From the NCBI GenBank assembly GCA_947460825.1, contig CANHHA010000009.1, forward strand, positions 18,261 to 82,260: DNA of 64,000 nucleotides, written 5' to 3'. Every line of letters starts with the position of its first letter. Positions within the stretch are counted from its first letter, which is position 1. Made by a program: the position numbers and the translations under genes. This DNA is from Flavobacteriales bacterium (GTDB lineage Bacteria; Bacteroidota; Bacteroidia; Flavobacteriales_D; Crocinitomicaceae). The notes under the pieces are model-generated. The model had not been told where the DNA came from, searched no databases, and worked only from the letters and a program-made list of their open reading frames with translations. Of the stretch, positions 52,244 to 61,838 are shown one piece after another.

Positions 52244-55000
52244 CTACTTGCAGTCTGGGATAATTACACCACCATCACTAAAGGCTGTTTCGCCGGTGGA
52301 ATGTTGTAACCAGAAGGATTCTGGGATGGCTTGCCCATTTAAAGAAAAAGAATGCAATCCTTGGTCGTTGGTTTGCATTTCAAAAATAACCCCATATCCA
52401 TGTACATTTACTACGATCCTCCTCGTGATAATACTGGTAGTAAACCCTTCCGAATTGACGGATTTATACACCAGCTCTGTCATTTTATTCCAGGGGAAAC
52501 ACGTGCCTGATTCATCTTTTAAATAATTTGCCTGATTCGTGCGTAAATCTACATAATCGGCGAAAGCCTCTTGCGCCAGTTTAGCCTTTTCAGTTTGTTC
52601 CAACGCTGCTGCATCTTGTTGGCTTTTTGCGGTTTCAAAAGAGGAAACAACCCTTTGCTGTGCCTCTACGTTGCGAATATTCTGCTCGGCGAGCGACAGG
52701 TTAATGACATCGCGCGTGTCTTTTTCTTGATCCATATATGCTTCGTTTGAAAGGCGCGACGCATTATTTTGCGCGACTTGTTTCGAAACATAAACATCGA
52801 TGGAATCCTTGTTCGCATCTTGAATTGTTGCACGCTGCTTTCCCGCCTCAAGGACTTGTTTATTTTGGGCATTAATTTCATAGCCCACCCGATCGCTTAC
52901 GGCAACTTGTGCCGCCTCACGTACCTTATTGTTTTCACCTTCTTGAACACCCATTACATCGCGCTCATTTGCAAATTGCTCCGAGAACTGTTGTTGATTC
53001 AAACTGCGCTGATCTTCTCGTTTGCCGGTTTCTAGGTTTGTGCGGTCCACTGATTCCTTTAATCCATCCCAGGCAGCAGCAACCTTTAGTTCATTCGAAG
53101 TTTTGGTGAATTCCATTTCGTTTTTCGCATCCGAAACATTTAACACCAAGGTTGCTCCGAGCGGAGCATTGACCACTGTTCCACGCACTGTTGAAACGGG
53201 TGTGTTTTTTACCGGTTTAATTTTTTGATTCAATAGATCGATGACCGATTTGAGGTAATTTACTTCCGAGTTGCCTAACTCACTCGTACCGGCGCGGATT
53301 GCCATTAAACTTGCTATTCTAAGTGCTTCCATTGAATCCTTAAGTGCCAACTTAGGGAACTCTTTTTTGTTGTCTGTAAAATAAGCATTGACTTTGGTAT
53401 ACCTGGTATTTAAGGCACTAATATCCGCTTGTTTAGCTTTAGATTTTAGCGGTTCTGTAGTCAGAGCGCTTTTTACTTTTGCGAGCCGAGCCACATATCC
53501 GACTTTGTCCAAGGGATTAAAGGTAAGCGAATCAAGGTTATCCTTAACCATACGCAAGGCCTTTTGATATTTCACCTCATCCGCAGCTTTGTTCTTCTTC
53601 GCATCCGCGATTCGTGTGTCTACAATCTGAATGCATTCGTTTCTAATCACCGTATCATTAATCAAGTTTATGGTCCGTTTGATGGTTTCATACTTAGCGA
53701 TCGCATTATCGTATTCGGTTTTACCGGCGGAATGCAAGTCATAAGCAGCTTGAATGTCGGCTTTGACACCTCCTTCAGTAACTTTATCCGTTGCTGAATT
53801 GAATTCTTGTATTTTCTTGGAGTCGGTAAGGTTGGCGATAAGGCTCTGTGTTTTTTGTACAGCCCCTTCAAAGCCAGGCTTACTTCCCTTAGGGGTTACA
53901 AAATTTTTAACTAATCCAATAGCTTTAGTAATTTCTCCTTCTAAATTTTGAGCAACCAATAAAACCGAAATAGAATCAATGGTAACCTTAATTCCATCTT
54001 TTAAGGCCTGTGGTATTTTGGTTAAAGAATAATTTTTCTGGTGTGCGCTAATGGCATCTTTGTACTTTTTGTTCTTGATCGCTAAATTATTACCCGCGGT
54101 CTTATTTTTCCAGAACGTACTAAGTTCTTTCTTTCTATTGTCCTCTTCAGTTTTCAAGCCGGCTATAGCGTCTAACTTAATCTGAGCTTTTGTAGAATTA
54201 GGATCTAATTTCCGTACAGCCGTGTAGGGTATTTTTGCGTCATTCCATTTCAATAAGGCCAAAAGCGAATCTCCCGCCCTAAACAAGGATTCGATTTCTT
54301 GTTGTTTAGCAATTTCTTTAAGTTGAGCCGTTTGAGCCACTTGTAACGTTTGCTTTTTGCGATCGATGGTGGTATCCATCAATTGAAAAGCGGTTGCTTT
54401 CTTTGCGGCAGAATCCAAGTACTGAATGGCCAGTGTGTAATTTTTAACCTGCTCAAATTCACTGCTTTTTCGCTTAAAAATGGCAATAAGTTGTCTTCCT
54501 TCTTCGTCGGTTATTCGCTTGCGCAAGGAATCGGAGTAATTCTTTTTATAGGCTACATCCGTTAGGCACTTTGCTACACTTTCTTTCCATGTGAGCTTTT
54601 CAGCAAAGTCTCGATCTCCAACATTGAATGCCACCAATGGGTTCACTGGCATGAGGTTGAAATTAATTGAATCTGAAAGTTTTATGATAATTTCGGTTGC
54701 TTTCCTCGGAAGCACCAAATCTGATAAATTAACAAGCAATTTTCGCGTAACAAAACCGGGCTTAGAACACTGAATCACCAGGGGAGCTTTTTTGGAAACG
54801 GATGCAGACAACAAATACTCGCCGTTTTCATCACTCAAGGTTGAACCAAGGGTTTGTTGATTTTGAATCAGATAAATAGACGCTCCAGCAATTATCCGTC
54901 GATTCTCTTCCCGAGTATCTCCCGACAAAATTGCCTTAAACTGCTGCGCACTTGCGTTTAAGCCAAGAAACAGAACCATTAGTGTTGTATAAAATCTCAT
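52244..55000 (-). CDS. Large secreted protein: carboxypeptidase-regulatory-like domain, long helical region, unique C-terminal domain
   Basis: 918 residues from ATG 55000. The frame opens three codons earlier only with a TTG. A signal peptide (about 1-19, ending SAQQ) precedes a CarboxypepD_reg-like beta sandwich (about 25-105, IIAGASIYLIQNQQ, SDENGEYLLSA). A long region (about 130-840) is almost entirely helical and rich in Lys, Asp, Gln and Ala, with TPR-like stretches early (NYTLAIQYLDSAAKKA, GDSLLALLKWNDAKIPYTAV) and coiled-coil later. A compact C-terminal domain (about 845-918) holds two cysteines (TCFPWNK, IIPDCK). No known function was recognised. The periplasmic repeat plus helical layout could be a scaffold associated with the outer membrane. 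Divergent from the FAD oxidoreductase gene. Confidence 0.82.
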   Translation of the reverse strand: MRFYTTLMVLFLGLNASAQQFKAILSGDTREENRRIIAGASIYLIQNQQTLGSTLSDENGEYLLSASVSKKAPLVIQCSKPGFVTRKLLVNLSDLVLPRKATEIIIKLSDSINFNLMPVNPLVAFNVGDRDFAEKLTWKESVAKCLTDVAYKKNYSDSLRKRITDEEGRQLIAIFKRKSSEFEQVKNYTLAIQYLDSAAKKATAFQLMDTTIDRKKQTLQVAQTAQLKEIAKQQEIESLFRAGDSLLALLKWNDAKIPYTAVRKLDPNSTKAQIKLDAIAGLKTEEDNRKKELSTFWKNKTAGNNLAIKNKKYKDAISAHQKNYSLTKIPQALKDGIKVTIDSISVLLVAQNLEGEITKAIGLVKNFVTPKGSKPGFEGAVQKTQSLIANLTDSKKIQEFNSATDKVTEGGVKADIQAAYDLHSAGKTEYDNAIAKYETIKRTINLINDTVIRNECIQIVDTRIADAKKNKAADEVKYQKALRMVKDNLDSLTFNPLDKVGYVARLAKVKSALTTEPLKSKAKQADISALNTRYTKVNAYFTDNKKEFPKLALKDSMEALRIASLMAIRAGTSELGNSEVNYLKSVIDLLNQKIKPVKNTPVSTVRGTVVNAPLGATLVLNVSDAKNEMEFTKTSNELKVAAAWDGLKESVDRTNLETGKREDQRSLNQQQFSEQFANERDVMGVQEGENNKVREAAQVAVSDRVGYEINAQNKQVLEAGKQRATIQDANKDSIDVYVSKQVAQNNASRLSNEAYMDQEKDTRDVINLSLAEQNIRNVEAQQRVVSSFETAKSQQDAAALEQTEKAKLAQEAFADYVDLRTNQANYLKDESGTCFPWNKMTELVYKSVNSEGFTTSIITRRIVVNVHGYGVIFEMQTNDQGLHSFSLNGQAIPESFWLQHSTGETAFSDGGVIIPDCK

Positions 55001-55084
55001 GTGTTTCAAACGAAAGCGGTATTCATTAGTAACAATATTGTACCTTAGTCAGACAAATTTCGACAATAAAAGCGAGAAAATAAA

Positions 55085-56203
55085 ATGCTAAAGTACAAGG
55101 ACCTTAGTTTCTGGGAAAAGCGTGCTTACATGGAGCAAATTGATGTGGTTATCATTGGTGCTGGAATCGTGGGGATGACCTGCGCATTGGCCTTAAAACG
55201 CAGCAATCCTTCCCTTCGTGTTGTTGTACTAGAGCGCGGATACTTACCCACAGGGGCCAGTACGAAAAATGCCGGGTTTGCATGTTTTGGAAGTCCTTCA
55301 GAGATTTTTGCTGATTTGAACTGCATGCCTGAAACAGAGGTATGGGAAACCGTTGCGATGCGCTACGACGGGTTAAAACGTCTACTTGAACTTGTACCTG
55401 CAGAACAAATGGGGTATGACGCCTGTGGATCATGGGATTTATTAGAGAAAAACGAACACATCTCTACTGATTTCTTGGCCTATTTAAACAAGGGGATTCA
55501 AAAAATCTCAGGACAATCCTCGTGTTATGCTGCAGATCACGACATGCTAAAAAAATTCGGAATCCACGGGTTTAATTTCGCATTCAAAAACCGCTTAGAA
55601 GGCAGTATACAAACCGATCAATTAATTGATTCATTGTATACAACATGCGTTACCAAGGGAATTAAATTCTTGTATGGAACAACGGTTGATGCCATTGATT
55701 CAGGGGAAGTCCACACAGCACACGGTAGCATAAAAGCCCATCAAATCGTGGTATGCACCAATGGCTTTGCAGCGCAACTTTTGCCTTTGGCGGTAAGTCC
55801 AGCAAGGGCGCAAGTATTAGTAACTACTCCGATCGATGACTTAACTATTCATGGGACCTTTCATTTTGATGAAGGATATTATTACTTCAGGAACATTGGA
55901 AATCGAATACTCTTTGGTGGTGGAAGAAACCTGGATATTGCCGGGGAGCAAACCCTCTCTATGGAACCCACTGAACACATACAAAATCACTTGATTTCCT
56001 TGCTTAAAACGAACATTCTCCCCGGTAAATCGTTTGACATAGCATACCAATGGGCGGGGACCATGGGTCTTGGAGAATCCAAGAAACCAGTAATTCAACG
56101 CGTCGATAAACACACGGTTGTTGGCGTAAGGATGGGCGGAATGGGAATAGCCATTGGTTCGTTGGTCGGTGAAAACTTGAGTAAAATTGTATTAGATGAG
56201 TGA
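55085..56203 (+). CDS. FAD-dependent oxidoreductase of the DAO (glycine/D-amino acid oxidase) family
   Basis: 372 residues. The FAD dinucleotide motif VVIIGAGIVGMTCALAL sits at about 21-37, followed by VVVLERG and STKNAGFACFG. The C-terminal segment has the second FAD contact (VVGVRMGGMGIAIGSLVG). The N-terminal extension LSFWEKRAYME before the Rossmann motif occurs in related Bacteroidota proteins as far as I recall, so the ATG at 55085 is kept although an internal Met at 55130 is possible. It oxidises an amine, amino acid or similar substrate, unidentified. It overlaps the DUF2452 gene by 8 nt (ATGAGTGA). Confidence 0.87.
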   Translation: MLKYKDLSFWEKRAYMEQIDVVIIGAGIVGMTCALALKRSNPSLRVVVLERGYLPTGASTKNAGFACFGSPSEIFADLNCMPETEVWETVAMRYDGLKRLLELVPAEQMGYDACGSWDLLEKNEHISTDFLAYLNKGIQKISGQSSCYAADHDMLKKFGIHGFNFAFKNRLEGSIQTDQLIDSLYTTCVTKGIKFLYGTTVDAIDSGEVHTAHGSIKAHQIVVCTNGFAAQLLPLAVSPARAQVLVTTPIDDLTIHGTFHFDEGYYYFRNIGNRILFGGGRNLDIAGEQTLSMEPTEHIQNHLISLLKTNILPGKSFDIAYQWAGTMGLGESKKPVIQRVDKHTVVGVRMGGMGIAIGSLVGENLSKIVLDE

Positions 56204-56657
56204 GCAGAAAGAACCCTTTATAAACCCAATCGATCCGGAAAAAATTGCTGAGAATCCAGGCTTGCTGCCCTATGCACATCACGCCGGGAGTATGCCAATC
56301 AAACCGGAAGATGAGGGGAAACTTAAAAGCCGTGCACTCCGTGCGATGGAATATCAGACGGATGTTCAACTCAAACAAATCTACGATCAAATTCAAGTAC
56401 TTGCTGTGCAAGCAAAAGCCATTCAAGAACGCAAAGAAATTTCAGAAATGATTTATCGGTGCAACTTGAAATTTGAACCACTGATTCACCATACCTATCA
56501 TTTGTATCAAAAGGAATCGGAGTACTTATTATCCTTGGTTGCACCTGAAGATTGGGGCAGAAGTAAAACCAGTTTGGTGTTTTTAGCGACGGTTAAATTA
56601 CTCTCAGATCATACGTGGGAAATCCTTAAAAAGTCGGACGACTTTAATCTGTTTTAA
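56196..56657 (+). CDS. DUF2452 family protein
   Basis: 153 residues, soluble, no signal peptide. The diagnostic run is INPIDPEKIAENPGLLPYAH, with AGSMPIKPEDEGKLKSRAL and a helical Gln-rich centre (LKQIYDQIQVLAVQAKAIQE), then FEPLIHHTYHLYQKES. This matches DUF2452, a conserved domain of unknown function. It is tightly linked, overlapping the upstream oxidoreductase gene by 8 nt and the downstream DUF456 gene by 1 nt (TAATG). Confidence 0.88.
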   Translation: MSEQKEPFINPIDPEKIAENPGLLPYAHHAGSMPIKPEDEGKLKSRALRAMEYQTDVQLKQIYDQIQVLAVQAKAIQERKEISEMIYRCNLKFEPLIHHTYHLYQKESEYLLSLVAPEDWGRSKTSLVFLATVKLLSDHTWEILKKSDDFNLF

Positions 56658-57151
56658 TGGAGTACCTATTACTCATTCTTTCCCTAATTTTCATTATTCT
56701 GGGCTATGTTGGGGCTTTCGTTCCGGGCTTAAGCGGACCACCGCTAGCATGGGTAGCAATCCTTTTGATATATTTTATACCCGGTATTGAGCTTCCTCTT
56801 TGGATGTTAATTGTCACGGGTATCATTGCAGGATTAAGTTTGATATTAGAATGGATTATTCCTGCATACGGAACCAAGATTTTCAAGGGTTCTAAATATG
56901 GGATTCGTGGATCATACATTGGGATGGTGGTCGGCATCATCGCACCCATTCCCTTTGGATTTTTACTGGGTCCTTTCGTCGGAGCGTACCTTGGTGAATT
57001 GTATATGGATCATAAAGACCAAGGCAGAGCGCTTAAAGCAGCATTTGGAACCTTTATTGGGTTTTTACTGGCTATACTAATGAATTTCGCGCTGGTGAGT
57101 TTAATGCTATTGGTTTGGGGGTATTATGTGTTTATCACATACCTTATCTAA
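56657..57151 (+). CDS. DUF456 family membrane protein
   Basis: 164 residues, about five TM segments. The family pattern YVGAFVPGLSGPPLAWVAIL is followed by further TMs with Gly-rich turns (GSKYGIRGSYIGMVVG, FLLGPFVGAYLGEL). Function unknown. Third gene of the FAD-DUF2452-DUF456 chain. Its last 8 nt overlap the end of the convergent yaaA gene. Confidence 0.88.
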   Translation: MEYLLLILSLIFIILGYVGAFVPGLSGPPLAWVAILLIYFIPGIELPLWMLIVTGIIAGLSLILEWIIPAYGTKIFKGSKYGIRGSYIGMVVGIIAPIPFGFLLGPFVGAYLGELYMDHKDQGRALKAAFGTFIGFLLAILMNFALVSLMLLVWGYYVFITYLI

Positions 57152-57887
57152 GAAATACCCAGCGATTTTCTACCGAATGTTCTTTGTCGAAACGATACCC
57201 ATCCAGATCAAATCCTTGCATATCTGAAAGATTCTCAATCCCTTGTTCGATGATGAATCGAGCCATCTTTCCACGGGCGTTCTTGGCATACATCATCACG
57301 ACCTTTGGTTTACCCTCGTTCTCCTCCATAAACACCGGTGTAATCACCTTGTCTTTATCCCAAAACGGAAGCACTACTTTACTGTATTCATCCGACGCTA
57401 AATTCACTAAAACATCCGTATCCTTTTTTAAATGCTTAGCGACCTTTTCTCCCCAAAACTGATATAAATTCTCTGCTTTCTTTACGGGCAATTTAGTCTT
57501 CATTTCCAAGCGATAGGGAGCCACTAAATCATTCGGATTTAATATCCCATACAATCCAGAAAGGATGCGTAAGCGATCAGAAAGCACCTCATTGTACTCA
57601 TCGGCAAGGGTGTCAATGGCTAGGCCGCGGTATACTTCCCCATCAAACATTTCTACCGCTCGGTATAGGAAATTGTGATCCCAAAGTTTTATCATTTGTT
57701 TGGACTCACTGGCCAATTTAGCGGAAATATTCATTAAATCGACCAATTCTCCGTGGGTGCATTTGGCCAAGGAACGATGCACTAATTTGGCCTCCGACAA
57801 AAACTGCGGAACACTCAGGCGATCATGGTCATTAAAGACATGTTTTCGTAAATTCTTTGCTGGAGATATTAAAATTTTATAGCGCAT
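57144..57887 (-). CDS. yaaA: Peroxide stress protein YaaA
   Basis: 247 residues, full length. It begins MRYKILISPAKNLRKH, the invariant SPAK-type start of the family. Other landmarks are YRGLAIDTLAD, LRILSGLYGILNPNDLVAPYRLEM (in segments) and the C-terminal MMYAKNARGKMARFII. In E. coli YaaA limits free iron during hydrogen peroxide stress; the molecular activity is DNA-binding or unknown. Monocistronic on the minus strand. Confidence 0.95.
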   Translation of the reverse strand: MRYKILISPAKNLRKHVFNDHDRLSVPQFLSEAKLVHRSLAKCTHGELVDLMNISAKLASESKQMIKLWDHNFLYRAVEMFDGEVYRGLAIDTLADEYNEVLSDRLRILSGLYGILNPNDLVAPYRLEMKTKLPVKKAENLYQFWGEKVAKHLKKDTDVLVNLASDEYSKVVLPFWDKDKVITPVFMEENEGKPKVVMMYAKNARGKMARFIIEQGIENLSDMQGFDLDGYRFDKEHSVENRWVFLR

Positions 57888-57977
57888 ATTATTTAGAAAT
57901 TAACAACGCATTTAGAGTTATCAACGAATGCGAATTTCAAACAAATTTACGCTATCTTTCCACCGCTAAATCAAAAT

Positions 57978-60900
57978 ATGAAAAAACTTTTACTCCTACT
58001 GTTGCCATTGATTCCAATGCAACTTACTGCCCAACAATCTGAGTTTTATGGCAACTTTACCCCCACGGTGAGTCATTTAGTTCCGATAAGTCCAAAAGAT
58101 GCACAACCGAATACGGTTCTTGTTAAACCTAACTTTAAAGGACGTGAGGATGCTGTAGTGGACCATTCACAAACTCACAACCCTGACTGGGTTTGGCAAC
58201 AACATGAATCAACAGAAAAAACAGCCAGCGCTACTGTCGTATGGCAAGGAAACGGACTTGGTCAAAACATGTCTCCACCCGATCCAACCGTAGACGCAGA
58301 CAGTTTGGTAACCATTGCTTCAACAAATTCAGGCGGTGGTGCAGTGTATCGGATTTTTAATAAATTAACGGGTGCAACGATTGCAAGCTCACTAACGATG
58401 CAATCCCTCGGAGGACCTACCGGACTTGGAGATCCCATTGTGCTGTATTACAAGCCTGCGCGCCGTTGGTTCTTAATGGAATTCTCGAGTACGGGGAATA
58501 AATTACTCTTACACGTGTCACAAACGAGTAATCCACAAGGCGCATACCATACCTATCAATTTACTTGTCCTTCTTTTCCAGATTATCCAAAATGGGGCTT
58601 CTCTCCTACCTCGGATGCCTTTTTAGTTTCTACCAACGAGGGCGGACCACCACGTATTTATGCAATGAGATTAAGCAACCTGTTAACAGGAGCGGCTTCT
58701 CCGTTCATTGGGATTCCCATTGGATATTCGCTCAATGGATTCGGCTTTCAATCCATCACTCCGGTTGATATCGAGGGCGACCTTGCGGCACCTGCTGGTA
58801 TGAAACCCTTATTTATTCGTCACCGAGACGATGAATCGCACTCTAATGGTTCTCCAGATAGTCCAACAAACGATTGGATTGAATTATGGGAAATGACCAT
58901 CAATTGGAACAATACCACCGCTACCGTAGCTAAAATACAAGACATCTCGATCGCAGAAATCGACTCTAAATTGTGTGGACTTACCAGCTTTACCTGTGTA
59001 CCGCAACCTGGAACTACCGTTAAACTTGACCCCCTTCGGGAACCGGTGATGTTCAAGTCGCCAATGCGCGTGTTCAATGACCATCAAACCATCCTTGCAT
59101 GTTTGGCTACCGACGTAAATGGAAGCGACAGAGCGGGTGTTCGATGGTGCGAACTTCGTCGCCCAAGCGGAAGTACCGCCGCCAACTGGACCTTGTATCA
59201 GGAAGGTACTTATGCTCCGGGAACTACCAATCGATGGATGCCAGCCATTAATATTGACAAAAACGGAAATATTATCATGGCCTATTCTACTTCGAGTAAT
59301 ACAGCAGGTGACTTTCCTTCAATTAAAATGACAGGAAGAAAGCCATGCGATCCACTGGGACAAATGACCATGGCAGAAACTACTATAATTGCTGGAGCAT
59401 CCTCAAAAACCAGCGATACCCGATGGGGTGATTATCACCACATGGCCATTGACGATTTTAACGGAGAGACCTTTTACTATACGGGTGTTTATCGCGATGC
59501 GAACTCAACAAGAACACGCGTAGCTGCCATAAAAATGAACCCGGACGTCAACGATGCCAGCGTAGTGAATGCTTATGTGGTGAATCCTGCGACCTTGTGC
59601 GGAGCAACCACACAGCTTGGAGTGATTATTCAAAATCTAGGTTCATCACCGATTACTTCAGGTACCTTTACGTGGCAAGTTGGCAATGGTGCACCTACGA
59701 GTGTATCATACAATTCAAACCAATTGAGTGCATTGAATGCTACGGATACCATTTTTGTTACGATTTCGGGATTGGTTTCGGGGAATAACACCGTAGTGAT
59801 CACAGCATCTGGGGTTAACGGAATTTCACCAGACGAAAACGTATGCAACAATGCCTATACCATGACATTAACGATTGGAGGTAATCTGCTTAATGTATCC
59901 TACGTAGTAAATTCGGTGCCAAGTTGCACGGGAAGCAATGGGCAAATAACCCTTTCAGTAGCTGGTGGCACAGGACCTTATACCTATTCCATCAATGGGG
60001 GGGCAACCCAAGGGAATGGCGTATTTTCAAATTTACCTGCTGGAGTAATTAATTACACCGTCAATGATGCGAATGCATGCCAAGGGCAAGGAACCTTTAC
60101 CTTGAATCCACCAGTGAGCATTACTGCAACCGCTACGCCAACACAAATTCAGTGTAACGGCCAAAGTAACGGAAACATTCAACTCAGTGCTTCAGGTGGA
60201 CAAGCAGCGTATACCTATTCGCAGAATGGCGTTACGTATCAAGCATCCAATGCGTTCACCGGATTAGCCGCAGGAACGTATACCTTGTATGCAAAAGATG
60301 CGAACGGTTGTGTAGGTACAGTTTCTGCCACCATTACCGAACCCTCTGCCATTTTGTTAAATGCAGTTCCTACTGCTATCGCATGTTTTGGAGAAACAAA
60401 CGGCAGTGTGATGGCAACAGCAACAGGTGGTACCGGAGCGCTTACCTATAACATCAATGGCGGAGCCTATGGAAATTCGAGTACTTTTAATAATCTGGGT
60501 GCGGGAACCTATACGGTTGGTGCTCAAGATGCCAATGGCTGTGTTCAAACATTCCAAACAACGGTGGTAGAGCCAACCCAAATTGTTGCCTCGGCAGTGT
60601 CTACCCCATCAACTGGTGCAAATGGAACCGTAACCACAAGTGCTACAGGTGGAAACATGCCGTATACCTATAGCATCAATGGGATTAACTTTTACTCCGG
60701 GGTGTTATTTAGCAATTTAGCGCCAGGTACTTATACGGTATCAGTAAAAGATGTCAATGGGTGCATTGGAACCGTACAAGTGACTGTGGAAGAAACTCAA
60801 GGCTTGGAAGATGAAGATGGATTTGAAGTGAGTTTACTGTACCCAAATCCAAATCAAGGGGTGTTTGAATTAGAAATTCAAGGAGTAATCGGAGATGTGG

Positions 60901-61076
60901 TAGATTGTAAATTATTCACAACAGATGGCAAATTAGTTTCCAGCTTCCAATTGGGCGCTGTAAATGGAGTGGCAAAAAACACCATTGAAATGTCACATAA
61001 ATTGGCTGCTGGAAGCTACTTTATTGGAGTTTACAACCAACAACGTGCAGAGATCATCCGCTTCGTACGCGAATAA
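57978..61076 (+). CDS. T9SS-secreted protein with SprB-like repeats
   Basis: 1032 residues. The signal peptide (about 1-20, ending LTAQ) precedes an N-terminal ~500-residue region that looks like a propeller (WQGNGLGQNMSPPDPTVDA, GLGDPIVLYYKPARRWFLME, RWMPAINIDKNGNI, RWGDYHHMAIDD). A CARDB-like adhesive beta domain (about 525-635) follows. Four SprB-type repeats of ~75-85 residues come next, each with GGTGPYTYSINGG-like and LPAGTYTVxVKDANGC-like motifs. The T9SS sorting domain (LLYPNPNQGVFELE ... IIRFVRE) ends it. A near-consensus -7 box (TATCTTTC, 57953-57960) lies 17 nt upstream. SprB repeats occur in gliding adhesins, so adhesion is plausible. Confidence 0.9.
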   Translation: MKKLLLLLLPLIPMQLTAQQSEFYGNFTPTVSHLVPISPKDAQPNTVLVKPNFKGREDAVVDHSQTHNPDWVWQQHESTEKTASATVVWQGNGLGQNMSPPDPTVDADSLVTIASTNSGGGAVYRIFNKLTGATIASSLTMQSLGGPTGLGDPIVLYYKPARRWFLMEFSSTGNKLLLHVSQTSNPQGAYHTYQFTCPSFPDYPKWGFSPTSDAFLVSTNEGGPPRIYAMRLSNLLTGAASPFIGIPIGYSLNGFGFQSITPVDIEGDLAAPAGMKPLFIRHRDDESHSNGSPDSPTNDWIELWEMTINWNNTTATVAKIQDISIAEIDSKLCGLTSFTCVPQPGTTVKLDPLREPVMFKSPMRVFNDHQTILACLATDVNGSDRAGVRWCELRRPSGSTAANWTLYQEGTYAPGTTNRWMPAINIDKNGNIIMAYSTSSNTAGDFPSIKMTGRKPCDPLGQMTMAETTIIAGASSKTSDTRWGDYHHMAIDDFNGETFYYTGVYRDANSTRTRVAAIKMNPDVNDASVVNAYVVNPATLCGATTQLGVIIQNLGSSPITSGTFTWQVGNGAPTSVSYNSNQLSALNATDTIFVTISGLVSGNNTVVITASGVNGISPDENVCNNAYTMTLTIGGNLLNVSYVVNSVPSCTGSNGQITLSVAGGTGPYTYSINGGATQGNGVFSNLPAGVINYTVNDANACQGQGTFTLNPPVSITATATPTQIQCNGQSNGNIQLSASGGQAAYTYSQNGVTYQASNAFTGLAAGTYTLYAKDANGCVGTVSATITEPSAILLNAVPTAIACFGETNGSVMATATGGTGALTYNINGGAYGNSSTFNNLGAGTYTVGAQDANGCVQTFQTTVVEPTQIVASAVSTPSTGANGTVTTSATGGNMPYTYSINGINFYSGVLFSNLAPGTYTVSVKDVNGCIGTVQVTVEETQGLEDEDGFEVSLLYPNPNQGVFELEIQGVIGDVVDCKLFTTDGKLVSSFQLGAVNGVAKNTIEMSHKLAAGSYFIGVYNQQRAEIIRFVRE

Positions 61077-61099
61077 CCCAAGCAATAACGATGGGTTAT
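61073..61099. terminator. Inverted repeat after the SprB-repeat gene (possible weak terminator)
   Basis: ataaccca/tgggttat is a perfect 8-bp stem with an 11-nt loop, and includes the stop codon of the upstream gene. No T run follows, so termination would be weak. Confidence 0.35.
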
Positions 61100-61125
61100 A
61101 GACCGCTTATTTGAGCTCAAATAAG

Positions 61126-61133
61126 TACCTTTG
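61126..61133 (+). promoter_or_regulatory. -7 promoter element of cmk (near-leaderless)
   Basis: TACCTTTG ends 6 nt before the ATG at 61140, predicting a leader of 0-2 nt. It also rules out the in-frame TTG at 61131, which overlaps the box. Confidence 0.55.
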
Positions 61134-61139
61134 ACGTGC

Positions 61140-61838
61140 ATGCAGAACGACCGTAAATTAATCATAGCTATCGATGGCTATGCTTCGAGTGGAAAAAGCA
61201 CCTTGGCCAAAGCCTTAGCCGATGCGCTTGGCTACGTATTTATAGATACGGGAGCCATGTATCGAGGTGTCGCCTATTTTTCATATATCAATGGGTTATA
61301 TACCAAAGATTCGATTCATACAGAGGCGCTTATCAAGCGACTAGACGAGGTACATTTAGTATTTGGCGATCCGATTACAGGAAACGACCGCCCTTTACTT
61401 TTAAATGGTGAAAACATCAATGACCCCATTCGAAGCAGTGAGATTTCAGCGCTTGTTTCGCTCGTTGCTGTAATCCCTGAGGTCCGTACTAAACTGGTGG
61501 ATTTACAACGCCAGATGGGAACGCTCGGTGGGATAGTAATGGACGGAAGAGACATTGGTACGGTGGTATTTCCACAGGCGGATATAAAAATATTCGTTAC
61601 TGCCGACCTTGATATTCGTGCACATCGAAGGTTTATAGAAATGCGAAAGCATATGCCAGACATTACCTTGGAAGCGGTTGAAGCCAACCTTTCCTCCCGG
61701 GATGAAATCGATACACAACGTGCTATTGGTCCCTTAAAGCAGGCGGAAGATGCCGTTCTTTTTGATACGGGTCTACTCACACGAGAAACGCAGCTTGAAA
61801 AAGCACTCACCTTAGTACATGAATTGTTAGCAGAATGA
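61140..61838 (+). CDS. cmk: Cytidylate kinase
   Basis: 232 residues from ATG 61140 (MQNDRKLIIAIDGYASSGKS). The P-loop IDGYASSGKSTLAKALA and the following YVFIDTGAMYRGVAY are the CMP kinase signature. GRDIGTVVFPQADIKIFVTA and the LID region RRFIEMRKHMP follow, with the late SRDEIDTQRAIGPLKQAEDAV. It phosphorylates CMP and dCMP. The start overlaps or nearly touches its own -7 box. The stop overlaps the lipoprotein start by 4 nt. Confidence 0.96.
   Translation: MQNDRKLIIAIDGYASSGKSTLAKALADALGYVFIDTGAMYRGVAYFSYINGLYTKDSIHTEALIKRLDEVHLVFGDPITGNDRPLLLNGENINDPIRSSEISALVSLVAVIPEVRTKLVDLQRQMGTLGGIVMDGRDIGTVVFPQADIKIFVTADLDIRAHRRFIEMRKHMPDITLEAVEANLSSRDEIDTQRAIGPLKQAEDAVLFDTGLLTRETQLEKALTLVHELLAE

Noticed and set aside
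61316..61810. 164-residue minus-strand frame opposite cmk
   Set aside because: Ser/Arg-rich antisense product without motifs; cmk is unambiguous on the other strand.
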